Notes: a model not told the origin generated them from the sequence alone. A stretch of 64,000 nt of DNA from Rotaria sp. Silwood1 (GCA_905250075.1 CAJNOP010000011.1:2931958-2995957); one strand, 5' to 3'. Counted from the stretch's first letter, positions 52,001 to 62,737 are shown. A program made the numbers and translations.

Positions 52001-53047
52001 GTATGTTAATGGACTTTATCGATAAATAATGCATGAACTATAATTTTTGCGTTAAGACAATATTAGTTTCGTTTGTTTTTTTCGTCTATTTTCTTTTTAT
52101 TGTTAGCGATCATTAGTTTCTTCGAAATCATGTTTTAATTGCATGAGATTAAAAGATTTGAGATTGATCTGTCGACACTTTAAAACTGAGCAATAGTTAA
52201 AAAAGCGTACAAATTTAAGAGTCAGACCTGTTTTTAATTAAGGAAAAGATATTTTTTTAAAATTTTAATCGTCACTTTAATCCTTTTATTTGACCTGAAA
52301 GAAAAAGAATATTAACTAGAATAGTTAGATAAGTAAATATAGATATTTTGTTTAGAATTGCAAGACATATTATGGCTACTAGTAGATTCTCTTGAGACTA
52401 AGAAATCCTTACAAGGATTTAGATTCATCACTTACTGATGAAGAATTCTGCATATTTTAATGAAATATATACTAAGAGCAACATATTTTCGTAAAACTCA
52501 AAACCATATATATTCACTTGAATTTTCGCCTATAGGCAGAGTTAATTATCATTAGATAGTTCTGATAGTTTCAACGCAAGAACACACAATCCTTGTTGAT
52601 ATATTCATTTTCTAACTTGATTAGTGTGCTCTCCTATGGTAAATCACTATTGTTTTAGAAATTGCATATTTCGAGAACCACTGTGCGGTTTCATTGCAAC
52701 TTTTACATTCATCTAATGACAATTAAATTTGCCTATGGATAAAATTTTAAGAAAAGATTCCTTCTTTTGGATTCAACGGAAATCCGTTGCTCTCAGTATA
52801 TATTTCATTAAAATAGTCATACATGTTCATCACCAGGTTACGAGTACGAATCTTTCATTTTCAAAGAATTTTCGTAGTTTCAGGAAGATCTATAAAGTCG
52901 AACGACGTTCAAAAGTTCGATATGTTCCTTTGTAAGAGAATCATTCTTTATAATCAACTCGCTATATATATATAAACATGCTTTTTCTATTTTTCTTAAG
53001 TCAAATTTTATCTGATATCTGATTACTGACAAATAATAGAAAGAAGA
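46050..53047. other. 7-kb gene-free AT-rich stretch
   Basis: Short frames only, none with convincing composition or splice chains. Contains a (TA)n tract near 47816-47836 and many homopolymer runs. I find no tRNA, rRNA or transposase. It lies upstream of the opsin gene and could hold its distal control elements; nothing in the sequence shows this. Confidence 0.5.
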
Positions 53048-54185
53048 ATGTCAAATACGGTGAATGATAGTAAGTAAAAAATTTGAATGTATTTTTAAAA
53101 AAATCAAGAAAAATTTGAATATTTGTTAATATTTAACAGTGTCCATTGCTGTTGATTGTTTATATTCAATTGCTAATGATACTAATCCATCATTAGTTCG
53201 AAAAGCTACAGTAAATGAATGTAGATTTTCACGATTAGCTGGTTCATTACTTCTTATCATATCTGTTTTATCATTTATAATCAATATACGTTCATTATCA
53301 GTGAATAATAAAAAAAATCGTTTACCTCGTCGCGATATAGGTCTTGTTATTGGTATGTTTGCATCATCATTATGTGTCATAGTTATTAGTGTACCATCAG
53401 TTGTTGCACAATGTTTTCTTTGTCGTCGTTTATGTATACCATTAATTTGTCGAATAGAAGGTTTCAATTCATTTTTCAATGGTTGTTTTACAATGTATAT
53501 GCTTGTTGCATTATCAATTGTACGATATGCAACAACAGCTAATTCATCAATGTCAATACAATTTCAACGACGACTTGAAAAACATAGTTGGCATCTTGTT
53601 GCTATTTGCTTTATTTTGGGTGGTCTTTGGGCTGTACCACCAATATTTGGTCGTATGAGTGCGTATGCTCCTGAAGGACTTGGTTTTCATTGTGGTCTCG
53701 ATTGGTTTGATCGATCATTAGCTGGACGAATTTATTTTTTTCTTTTATTTGTCGGTGTTTTTTTTGCACCAATCATAGTTGTTATTTATGTTAATGTTTA
53801 TATTCAACGTACTATTTATCGTTTAACACATTTGAGACCGGCTGTTTTACTTGAACTTCAACAAATTCCAAGTGAAGATACTGTACGACGACATATTTCA
53901 GATACATTATATGAAAAAGAAACTCGACGTTTACATCGTTTACATGAAGATCGTCGTTTTGTATTAGCTACTGGTATAAGTGTTATTATTTATATAATTG
54001 CTTGGACACCATATAGTGTTGTAGCACTTGCACAAGTATTTGGTGATCAATTTTCTTTATATAATCCATGGCTTATGACGACTTGTGCAGTTTTAGCTAA
54101 ACTTTCAATGATTATAAATCCGATTATTTATGGAGTTATACTTAAAGGTCATATCATGATGAAATTAACATTAAATATAAAATAA
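53048..54185 (+). CDS. Opsin (retinal-binding GPCR) with VRY motif
   Basis: Two exons: 53048-53069 and 53140-54185; 355 codons; the split ATG codon gives MSNTVNDMSIAVDC. Seven membrane segments are visible. Retinal attachment lysine K328 lies in TM7 (AVLAKLSMIINPIIY), followed by N-P-x-x-Y at 334-338. Disulfide cysteines C111 and C192 fit opsins. E114 (in C-R-I-E-G-F) aligns with the vertebrate E113 counterion and E186 (Y-A-P-E-G) with E181, the ancestral counterion. W296 in AWTPY is the TM6 toggle. Position 135 of the (D/E)RY motif is Val (SIVRY), so the TM3 acidic switch residue is missing. ICL3 is long (about 45 residues) and basic; the C-terminal tail is only about 12 residues after TM7/helix 8. 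A light receptor is likely, but the class (Go/RGR, neuropsin, xenopsin or other) is not settled. Confidence 0.85.
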
Positions 54186-54322
54186 TGATCTCTGGTGATC
54201 TCTTTTCCATTATATAAAAAATCAAATACAGTGTATACAAAGAAAAAGAGAAGAACAAACAATTTCCGTACATCTTTAATGTACTAACTAACAAGGAAGG
54301 ACATAATATTTTAATGAATTGT

Positions 54323-54691
54323 CTATGAAAAAGGTTTTTTATTTTTTGTTGTTGCTTTTGTTGTTGTAGATGATGATGTTCGACTTTTTTCTTGTTGTCG
54401 ACGAAGTTCTTTGTATTTTTCCCATGTATCTGTATAAGGTCGAAATAAAGTTGATATATATTCTTTTCCTATATCTTGTGCTGATTTAAAATCATCTTTT
54501 ATATCTCTTTTTGTTTTATTCCATCCTCCTGCTCGTTCATATTTACCTTGGTGTTCAATAAATTTATCTTTACCAACATTTAAAAAATATGCTGTTAATT
54601 GTGCTGCACGACGTATTGGATATGATTCTGAAAGACGACGAATTAATTCTTCATTATTTGATAAATAACGCATTAATGGACGCCAAGGCAT
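54323..54691 (-). CDS. NCBP2AS2: NCBP2AS2-like small protein
   Basis: Single exon, 122 codons. The N-terminal half carries MPWRPLMRYLSNNEELIRRL followed by SESYPIRRAAQLTAYFL, closely matching the conserved LVERLSESRPIRRAAQLT core of NCBP2AS2 (also called KRASIM). The rest, with D-I-K-D-D-F and YISTLFRPY, is a helical charged region ending in a Ser/Thr/Lys tail. The family is small, animal-wide, mostly uncharacterised and reported at mitochondria; function here unknown. A TTTTCAG acceptor-like site lies 20 nt before the ATG, and the RBCK1-like stop is 306 nt upstream on the same strand. Converges with the opsin gene, ends 137 bp apart. Confidence 0.75.
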   Translation of the reverse strand: MPWRPLMRYLSNNEELIRRLSESYPIRRAAQLTAYFLNVGKDKFIEHQGKYERAGGWNKTKRDIKDDFKSAQDIGKEYISTLFRPYTDTWEKYKELRRQQEKSRTSSSTTTKATTKNKKPFS

Positions 54692-54711
54692 ATTTAATTT
54701 GTTTTTCTCTT
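54692..54711 (-). promoter_or_regulatory. Short leader of the NCBP2AS2-like gene after an acceptor-like site
   Basis: CTTTCGTTTTCAG (AG at 54713-54712) precedes only 20 nt of leader. It fits trans-splicing of a downstream operon gene, or a normal 5'-UTR intron. Confidence 0.4.
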
Positions 54712-54997
54712 CTGAAAACGAAAGTTAGATAGAAACTATTTATATTTAAATATGATACAAAAATGTTTTCATGTGAAAATGAATTTCTCTAAATATAAAT
54801 TTAATTTATTCATTAAACTAATAATTGAATAAAAACAAGAAGTATAGGATGAGTAAGAAAAACCATTTATTCATTTTAAAAAAAGAAAAACAAAAGTTAA
54901 TAATCACAGTGGCAATTTTGAGACTAAAAAACAATGTCAATTACATAATAAAGATAAATATATCTGCTAAAATTAGAAGATTTTATTAAAGTCTCGT

Positions 54998-57281
54998 TTA
55001 ATGACAATTTTGGCAATCTTTTGCACATAATTTGCCTTTATCCATTCGACATCGACATCCACCTGATGTATCACCACGACCACCCGGACCCCATCGAGGA
55101 CCACGAGTTGGCCACTAAAAATATAAAATTTTATTTTAATCAAAAAAATCAAGCAAAGAACAGTATACTTACACAAATTTCCATTTTACATTGTGTACAT
55201 TGTAACCAGTCACAACCGGACAATTTTTGTATAATGACTTGACAACCGGGACTAAACATATTATATATGATATACATATACACAAGATTACATATAAATA
55301 CTTACCAATGCATTGCTTCTTTTCTTTTGATCATTTCCTAAAAACGATAATTTATTTGAAAGGATTTCAGATTTCTATTTGATGTTAATCTTACTTCTAA
55401 ATGTTCTTGATCTTTACGAGCCGTTATATCATTCATAGCTCGAATTTTAAGATCTTCTTGATATTCTAGACCTACATATATGAATAAAATAGGATAATAA
55501 GCATAGTAGGTTACTAAGACTTACAATTTTGACCTTCATGCACAGCTACACAAGTCATACAAATCCAATGTTTACAACCCTTTCAAAAAAAAAAAAGTAA
55601 ACTCAGTTCATAAAAGATTTGATATGAGGAAAATATAGGATCAAACATACATCACAATAGACTATATTATTTCCTTGTACTTGTTCAATAAACCACCATT
55701 GTTTACAATCTGGTGTAATACAATGAAATGTTTTATGTCGACTTTCAGCCCAACGTACACCAATTTCATTTAATCTATCAACTAATTTTTGATCACGTTT
55801 CATATCTTTCACAACCTAATTATTCAAATGAAGAGAGTTGTTGTTTATTTTTTTTTTTTAGTTAATTCTAATTAAAATTTTTCATTCTTACACCACGTAA
55901 TTCTCTTTCACCAATAATTGTAGTACAATCATCATGTGGACATTTAAGTAATGGTTCAGTACTTGTTTCAATCATTTGTAATAAACAACGTTTACACATT
56001 GGATGTAAACAATGATGAAATAAAACACCTTTATTTTTTCCTATTAAATCATAACAAATAATACATTCAAATTCATCATTATTTTTATAATAAGCAGCAT
56101 GTGCTTGTTCACGTAAATCTTCTTGAAATGCTTTGGAATCTTCTTGATAACGTAATAATTGTTTTTCTTGTTCATGTACAAAATTAAGATATTCGATATT
56201 TGTCATAAATATACTTCCACAACCAGCACATATTGTTGCTGAATCATTATTGCAATTATGATGTGAACAAATAACACAATACCAATTTGGTGGCTAAATC
56301 AGTATTAAAAAAAAACACAGAAAAAAAAATCAATCTAATAAGAAATATTTTAAAAGTTTTATTTATTTATTTATTTATTTACTGGTGTTGTTGTTGTAGT
56401 TGTAAAACAAGTTGATTCATTATTATTTGTACTTATTTGATTTGATGAAGTTTTTAATTTTGATTCAACACCTGTTTTCTCAGACTAGTCACAAATAATA
56501 AATTAAAAATTATTTTTGAACAAATTTCAATAGTTACATTTTGCGTTTTAGATTCTTTAAGACATTGATCAAGTAAATCTTGTCGAACACGACGACATAT
56601 TTTACATGATTTCCGCGCTGATGGATTATAAGTATGACAATCAACACATTCCCAATAAGCAGACTAGAATAACAAAATAAAATATTCATAGATATTTATT
56701 GAAAAAAGAAAAATAATTATTTACCACTGGTGTTACATTTGAAGATGAATCGTTGGTTGTCTACAAAAACTAATAGTTAGTTTAAAATATTGCTTTTTGA
56801 GAAGGGTTAAGCAAAAAAAAACAAGAAAAATTTCTCAAAATTACGAGGGAATAACTCTTCCACTCTAGACACTCTTCTATACAAATCTCAATGGTATTTC
56901 TTTTTTATTTATATCATTGTCACACCCGAAATAATTTATCACTACAATAAGGAGAATATTCCTTATAAACTAAATTTTCATAACTGTTCAATATTAATAG
57001 AAACAATTTATGTATTTCAGTAATGTTTAATAGAAAAAGTATGAGCGTCAACAAGGCAGCATCTTGCGAAGAATAGGTTGGCCCTCCAGAGTTTTGTGGT
57101 TATTATATCATATACTATGTGTCTTTGCTCGGAAGAATGGATGTTCGCTCTCCAGTAGTTTTAATTTGTCCTTCCGGAACAAAAAAATCTGGATAAAACA
57201 CTGAATAGAACGTAGTATTTCAAAGCTAATAAGAACAACATATTAAATTATTCTTACATTTCGAACTGAAGATGTAGCCAT
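54998..57281 (-). CDS. RBCK1: RBR E3 ubiquitin ligase, RBCK1/HOIL-1-like, without UBL
   Basis: Eleven exons: 57281-57258, 56760-56725, 56663-56538, 56484-56383, 56293-55892, 55815-55651, 55579-55525, 55471-55395, 55337-55306, 55251-55173, 55114-54998; 404 codons (MATSSVRN start). Order: NZF-type finger (YWECVDC...SCKIC, residues about 23-45), Ser/Thr linker, a second W-Y-C-x2-C...C-A-G-C finger (about 100-120), RING1 (FECIICYDL...HPMCKRC...CPHDDC), IBR ([12 protein letters not shown]...[10 protein letters not shown]), a helical linker, RING2 ([19 protein letters not shown]), then [16 protein letters not shown] and CQNCH. The RING2 block and the C-terminal cysteine motif identify the HOIL-1 branch; the Cys in SGCDW aligns with the catalytic cysteine. 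HOIL-1 normally begins with a LUBAC-tethering motif and UBL; both are missing here. They occur in the two genes immediately upstream. Confidence 0.88.
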
Positions 57282-57314
57282 ATTTCATTTATTTAAAACA
57301 TAAAAAATAAATAT
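57282..57314 (-). promoter_or_regulatory. Leader of the RBCK1-like gene after an acceptor-like site
   Basis: TTTATTATTCTAG (AG at 57316-57315) precedes a 33-nt leader; the stop codon of the upstream SHARPIN-like gene is only about 90 nt before it. The leader also contains AATAAA right before the ATG. Confidence 0.4.
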
Positions 57315-57405
57315 CTAGAATAATAAATCATATAGAAAATAAATATAAAAAAATTATCACAATATCTTTCGATGATTAAGAAAAATATTAATCAAATGAA
57401 TATTC

Positions 57406-58907
57406 TTAGTCTGTACGTGCTGCTGCACATGTCACACATCGAAAATGATGTTGATCATTATTTTTTTTACAAATTAAACATTCCCAAGGACCCTATTCGA
57501 AAAAGAAAAGAAGTAATTATTCATTTTAATAAATACATTAAAAGAAACACTTGCAGTATTTCGAAATATTTTTGGATGTGTTAAGATAAATAAAACAAAT
57601 AAAGAATTGGGTCCAACATTTAAATCTTTCATTGTTAAATTATCATGAGCTAAACAACCATTAACAAAAAAATATTGATTACTTGGAGGATATTGATAGG
57701 CAGATTCGAACTACAAAAATCAAGTAATTCACATAAATAGAATGTAATTATTTTATTTTAACTTTCTTTTACATACAATGGCACGTAATTCACGAACTGT
57801 TGTTAATCGAAAGACATCAACAGGAATTTTTCCACCATGTTGATCGATACCATATTCATTACCATCAAGTTGAACATAAATTCTATATATTAGAAGAAAA
57901 AAAAATTAATATTAAATAAAAAAAAAGAAATAATATTTTGATTAGACAAACGTGAATTCTTTTTCATCTTCAATTGTTCTCAATGATTTTGCTTGAAGTC
58001 GAATATTTTGTGAAGCTAATTCAGAAGCTAATTGAGCAGCTGCAATTCCAGCACCTATTTCAATACATTTACCCAAACGAGAAATTTTGAGTAGCAATTC
58101 TATAATATAAATAGAAAATAATTTCAATGACATATTTATTTGTAATAGTTATTTTCTATCGATCAAAAATGATGATCTGAATTAACATGAAGTCAATAGA
58201 AACATATGACGTAGAACAATGATCAAAATGAACGCATATTTTATCTGATTTTAAACATGTTTTTTTTTAAAAGGATTAATATTCTTTTTTAATTCAATTT
58301 CGTTAGTGTATTCTTTATTTGAATAAAGATATACATTCAAGTAAGATGATATAACAAATTTGCATGAAAATCTCACCCTTTGGATAAGCAACAGGTTGAT
58401 CAGGTGTATCGGATTTGCTATGAATATCATCATCGGAGATATCATTACTGTCATTGTTATTGCCGTCATCAGTATCTTGATCTGATTCGTTGGAATGAAA
58501 ACCTGACGGCCTACCAGGAGTTAGTACTTCGCTACATGTATCTATTGTTTCATGAAATATCTGATGCGTATCATCATTCAACCATAATTTATAAGTTCCA
58601 GCTTTAGTATGAATTTCATCCGGCTCATTGGCTGTTTGTCCACGTTTATATTGATCTGGTTTTTTAAATGGAACATTAAAGATTTCCTATGAATAAAAAA
58701 AAATATAATATTTCTATAATTAAATATTGCATTCAATTATTATCATACTGCGTTGTTATTATCTACATCAACAGCTCGTAATGAAAAATCAAGAAAATCA
58801 TATTGTCTCAATTCAATTAATGTTCTATCTGAATAATTACGTTCAGGGCGTTGTCTATCATTTGGAATAAATTGAATACGACATTTACTAAAAGTTATAA
58901 TACTCAT
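57406..58907 (-). CDS. SHARPIN-like protein B (N-terminal domain, LTM-like, UBL, NZF)
   Basis: Six exons: 58907-58749, 58686-58377, 58099-57952, 57882-57777, 57710-57537, 57492-57406; 327 codons. Residues 1-90 (MSIITFSKCRIQFIP ... GTYKLWLNDDTHQIF) look like a PH-type domain, the SHARPIN N-terminal fold; this is inference from pattern. An acidic linker follows. Residues about 157-205 (AAAQLASELASQNIRLQAKS) resemble the LUBAC-tethering helices of HOIL-1/SHARPIN. Residues about 206-300 are a UBL (IYVQLDGNEYG...TVRELRAI...QYFFVNGCLAHDNLTMKDLNV...SLFVLFIL). The last exon is an NZF finger (GPWECLIC...FRCVTC). This is the SHARPIN domain order; vertebrate SHARPIN is an accessory subunit of LUBAC, which builds linear ubiquitin chains. 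The exon 5 donor (GTATTT) was chosen by phase. Confidence 0.75.
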
Positions 58908-58952
58908 TTTATCTAGATTACAATAAGAAAAGGAAGATACTTTTTTTGCTAA
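58908..58952 (-). promoter_or_regulatory. Leader of SHARPIN-like B after an acceptor-like site
   Basis: CTTTCTTTTTCTGTAG (AG at 58954-58953) precedes a 45-nt leader. The stop codon of SHARPIN-like A lies about 145 nt before it on the same strand. Confidence 0.4.
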
Positions 58953-59096
58953 CTACAGAAAAAGAAAGCTTTATATCACAATACAAGAGAAAAAGTTATT
59001 ATAAAAAATGATTAAATTATTAATGTCAAGTAAAAACAAAAGAATTGTTTGAACAAATGATAAACATTCAACATAATTAATATTTTTATTTTATTA

Positions 59097-60655
59097 TTAT
59101 TGAATTATAAATAATATAAAAAGTGAATTAGATTGAACATTTAAATCTTTCATAGTAAAATTTTCATCAGCTAAATGACCATTAACAAAAAAATATTGAT
59201 TTCTTGGTAAATTATAATTTGAATATTCTAGCTATAATACAAAAATCAAATTTGAAAAAGAAAAACTAATTTATGTTTTGTTTTTACTTACAGCAGTACG
59301 CAATTCATGAATTGTTGTTGATGGATAAACAGCCATAGTAAATTCATCATATTTGTCACTAAGATTTTGATCATTACTATCAATTTTGATTCGAATTCTA
59401 TTTAACGAAATAATAAATGAATTGGAAATGAAACAAAAAAAAAACAATATTATTATTTGTTTACATACTGAATAGTCTGTTCTTCTTTCGATGATGTCCA
59501 TGAATTTGCTTGAAGTGGAATACGTTGAGTAGCTAATTTCTTACTAAGAGCAACAGCTTCATTGACATCACCTTGTCTTATATGTTGACCCAATTGATAA
59601 ACATCAACCAAAATGTCTATAAGATTCAAATGTTCAACAAAAATGTTCATAGAATAGAGAAAGAAATACTTTCGATCTTTCAAGAAATGTGTTACAAACT
59701 CGAGTGAAACGACTTATAAATAATATTTCTTCTTAATATTAGTCAAAATAGAATTTACCACAATGATCTGCTGTCTCGTATTTAAATAGTTATTTTTTTC
59801 TGACAAAATCTGACTATAGTATGATGAGAAAATTTTCAAGAGAAAACAAGCAAAAGTTTGTTCGGCAAAGCTCTGTCTTATTATGATCAAAACAATGAAA
59901 CCTTTCAAAAATATAACATCATATACTTATTTTAAATCTCATTACTATTTAACACATAATTCTATCTCTATAATTGTGAATATTACAAGGATAATGCTAA
60001 CTTTGCATGTTAAAATCAAATATGATCCTCAAAAAAATCTACAAGAACAATCAAATCAAATGTTTATAATTGTGAGATCTCTTAGTCTTATTTACTATTC
60101 GTTCATTTATCTGAAAAGTGAGAAACTAATCACTTTTCTAAATACTAGGAATATCTTACCATTTTGATCGTGATGTGCTGGTTGCTGTGGTGGTATATCA
60201 TCATATCGTCGATTTTCTCTTCGTGTAGCGGCAGGCGGAGGAGATGGAGGCTTAGATTCTTCTTTGGGAATTGAGTCTAATTGTTCGATAGATATATCTA
60301 ATGCTTTGTGAAATTGATCACGTGTAGTATCATTCAACCATAACAAATAGAGTCCATCATCATCTTTAATACCATCCGGTTGATTAGCTGTTGCTCCACG
60401 TTGATATTGATTTGATCGTTGAAATCGAATATTAAAGATTTCCTACAATAGATTGTTGTTTCTATAATTAGGTATTGAATTAAACTATTATCATACTGTT
60501 CTATTATTATCTACGTCAATAGCTCGTAATAAATAATCAGCAAAATCATTTTGTCTCAATTCAATAAATGATCTATCTGAATAATTAACATCAGGACGTC
60601 CTCGTTCCTTTGGAATGAATTGAATACGACATTTACTATAACTTGCAATACTCAT
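59097..60655 (-). CDS. SHARPIN-like protein A, truncated paralogue without zinc finger
   Basis: Five exons: 60655-60497, 60442-60160, 59616-59469, 59397-59292, 59231-59097; 276 codons. Exons 1, 3 and 4 have exactly the same lengths (159, 148 and 106 nt) and phases as SHARPIN-like B, and the proteins align throughout (SKCRIQFIP shared; QYQRGATANQPD against QYKRGQTANEPD; TMKDLNV shared). Clear tandem duplicates. The linker here is Pro-rich (KPPSPPPAATRR) rather than acidic. LTM-like segment DVNEAVALSKKLATQRIPLQ; UBL IRIKIDSNDQN ... NQYFFVNGHLADENFTMKDL. The protein stops (SLFILFIIQ) at the point where B continues into its NZF exon, so ubiquitin-chain binding by NZF is lost. An acceptor-like CAAAG lies 18 nt before the ATG. 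Confidence 0.75.
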
Positions 60656-60996
60656 TCTTATCAAAACAATAATCTTTGAAAACAGAACAAAAAAAATAAG
60701 GATGTTGCAAAAAAAATATTTCCAACTAATATGAATCAATGAGTTAGTTTTTTTTTTGTGTGTTTTAAGTCAGTACTTTACAAGTAAAATATTTTAATAT
60801 CTGAAGTTGCTAAAATTTTATAGAAAAAAATTGTAATATATTATTATATAATGAGTGTCTCAATAGATATTATCCAATAAGTTGTAGAGGCTTTTGACTA
60901 CTTTTCTATTGGTCGTCATAAAAAGAAATTGATTGAGATATATAAAAAAAATGAAACTCACATATTTTTCTTCCTCGAAACGAGCAAGAAAGGAAA
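60656..60996. promoter_or_regulatory. Divergent intergenic region, probable shared promoter
   Basis: 341 bp separate the minus-strand SHARPIN-like A start from the plus-strand APC15-like start. It is AT-rich; an acceptor-like site for gene A lies at 60675-60674. A TATATAAAAAAA stretch lies near 60940-60950 in front of the plus-strand gene. Confidence 0.4.
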
Positions 60997-61491
60997 ATGT
61001 CATCACATTTGTTGCCAACTATTGAAACATCAAAAGTTAACTCGTTATGGTTTCGACCATTACAACCTGGTAAGAAACAAAACTATATTGAAAGATTCAT
61101 ATTTAATAATTTATTTTTTAGTTCGAGAAGATGTTAGTTTAGCTAAATTTGAAGAAATACTTGAACAAGAACGACGACGTTATCTTGAAAAAGGTTTTCT
61201 TTTTTGGTTTCTAACATGTTTTATTCAATTTTAAGCTAAATTAATTTAATTTAAGGTTTAAATTTACCATTTCATGGACGAACAGAAATGGATAATGGCG
61301 ACGTATGATTTTATTTAAAAATCAAATTATAAGAATTTGTTTTTTTTTTCGTTTTGTTCTATTATTTTTAGGATGATGAAGATGGTGATGAAGCTGAAGA
61401 AGAAAGTGAAGGTGGTGAACAAGATGATGAAATGGATGCACAACAAGGTCCTGGATCGCCAAACAATGGAGTCGGCGGTGGAGTAGTATAA
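60997..61491 (+). CDS. ANAPC15: Anaphase-promoting complex subunit 15-like (APC15/Mnd2)
   Basis: Four exons: 60997-61069, 61122-61193, 61256-61302, 61372-61491; 103 codons with introns of 52-69 nt. N-terminal LPTIETSKVNSLWFRPLQP corresponds to the short conserved LFP...ETLWF...L.P region of APC15; then an E-rich helix (LAKFEEILEQERRRYLEK), N-L-P-F-H-G-R, and a strongly acidic tail (D-D-E-D-G-D-E-A-E-E-E-S-E) ending in a Gly/Pro stretch. APC15 helps the spindle-checkpoint complex turn over on the APC/C; nuclear/cytosolic. The family is short and low-complexity, so the call rests on the N-terminal block and domain order. AATAAA follows the stop by about 45 nt. Confidence 0.65.
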
Positions 61492-62199
61492 CATTGTGTA
61501 TTGAAAATTTATTAATGTTCTGTCAGATTTTCTTTTGTAAATAAATATGTTTCTTTCTTTTTGTTCTTTCAAGAATATTATATTTACTTGTATTTTCTTT
61601 CAGATATGTCTTCGAATAATAAGTAAGAAAGTAAAACATCTAGTATTTACTTTGTTTTTTCAATTATAAGTGAGTTTGAACTTAAAATGATACGAATTCA
61701 ACAGTAGTATAATTAATTATGAAAATTAGTAATGTTAGAATTACTATTTTATTCGATACATACAGACAATCAATATATCTTTGGTATTTTGTCTAATGGA
61801 AAGTTTAATCATGTTTATATATTAATTCCATATAGTTTTATTACAATGTATACATGTAGGAAATAGAATGGTTTTCTGAATCATCAAGCAATGAAATAAC
61901 AACAATAAGTCACTACTTGAGTTACTTGCTCATCTACAAGCATCTTTTGAACATAGTACGGTATGTGTAGAGGTTACTTGAGCACGGCCTATCGCGTCAG
62001 GCTTTGATTCGAATCAGATAAACTTTGAATCCGATAGGCTCTAATCATTTAACAAATGTATAGGATGTGTTAGTCACCGAATAGAAAGAATTTACGAAAT
62101 ATGCACACGAAATTATTAATTCCTATTTATACTCCGAAAGGCAACACAGATATGAAGAGATAATAGTAACAACAAAATTTTTATTGTATTGACAAGATC

Positions 62200-62730
62200 A
62201 TAAATACAGAATCGGAAATAATATTATTCGAGGGGTGTAACGCTTTAGTTTTAAATAGTGTTAACAATAAATTTTATACCAAATCAAAGTACTTCGAATA
62301 TACCATTTATCAATACTAAATAATAAGGCTTATGGCAATTTTTTAGAGTCGAATTCAGAAAATTCCTGAATTTTACGCCATGTCGATACATAACAATTCT
62401 TCTCATGAGGCAGTTCAAACTAATCTCATTTAAATTATGGTTATCATAAAGTAATCGACACTTTGTCTGGAAACATGAAAACAAATAATAAAAAATGGAG
62501 TTAAAAAAAATGCTATCAAAGTCTTGAAAAGAATTTATACGTGTTGACATGCCATAAAATTCAGGAATTTTCTGAATCCGGCTCTGAAAAATTGCCATAA
62601 ACATTACTATTTAGTATTGATAAATCCTATTTTCGACGCGTTTTAATTTGATATAAAATTTATTGCTGACTCTAATTGAAACTATGACGTTACTTTCCTG
62701 GAATGATATTATTTCCGACTCTGTTGATAC
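62200..62730. mobile_element. Foldback element with ~200-bp imperfect inverted arms
   Basis: Left-arm landmarks CGGAAATAATATTATT, AACAATAAATTTTATACCAA, TTTATCAATACTAAATA and CAGAAAATTCCTGAATTTTA reappear in the same order on the opposite strand of the right arm (about 62540-62730), with scattered mismatches. The arms together cover most of the element, with a spacer of roughly 140 bp. Each arm also contains the near-palindrome TCAGAAAATTCCTGA. No transposase. Exact ends and target duplication were not determined. Confidence 0.7.
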
Positions 62731-62737
62731 ATATGTA

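Noticed and set aside
46050..53047. CRISPR-like or satellite arrays in the gene-free stretch
   Set aside because: No regularly spaced repeats were found; only simple AT runs.
57406..57710. Joining SHARPIN-like B directly to the RBR exons as one long HOIL-1 gene
   Set aside because: The only donor available after the zinc finger (GTACAG) gives phase 1, while the next RBR-gene exons need phase 0; an in-frame TAA ends B and a separate ATG exon starts the RBR gene.
61975..62045. GCACGGCCTATCGCGTCAGG...GATTCGAATC, resembling parts of a tRNA
   Set aside because: The cloverleaf arms do not pair in order and no acceptor stem closes it.
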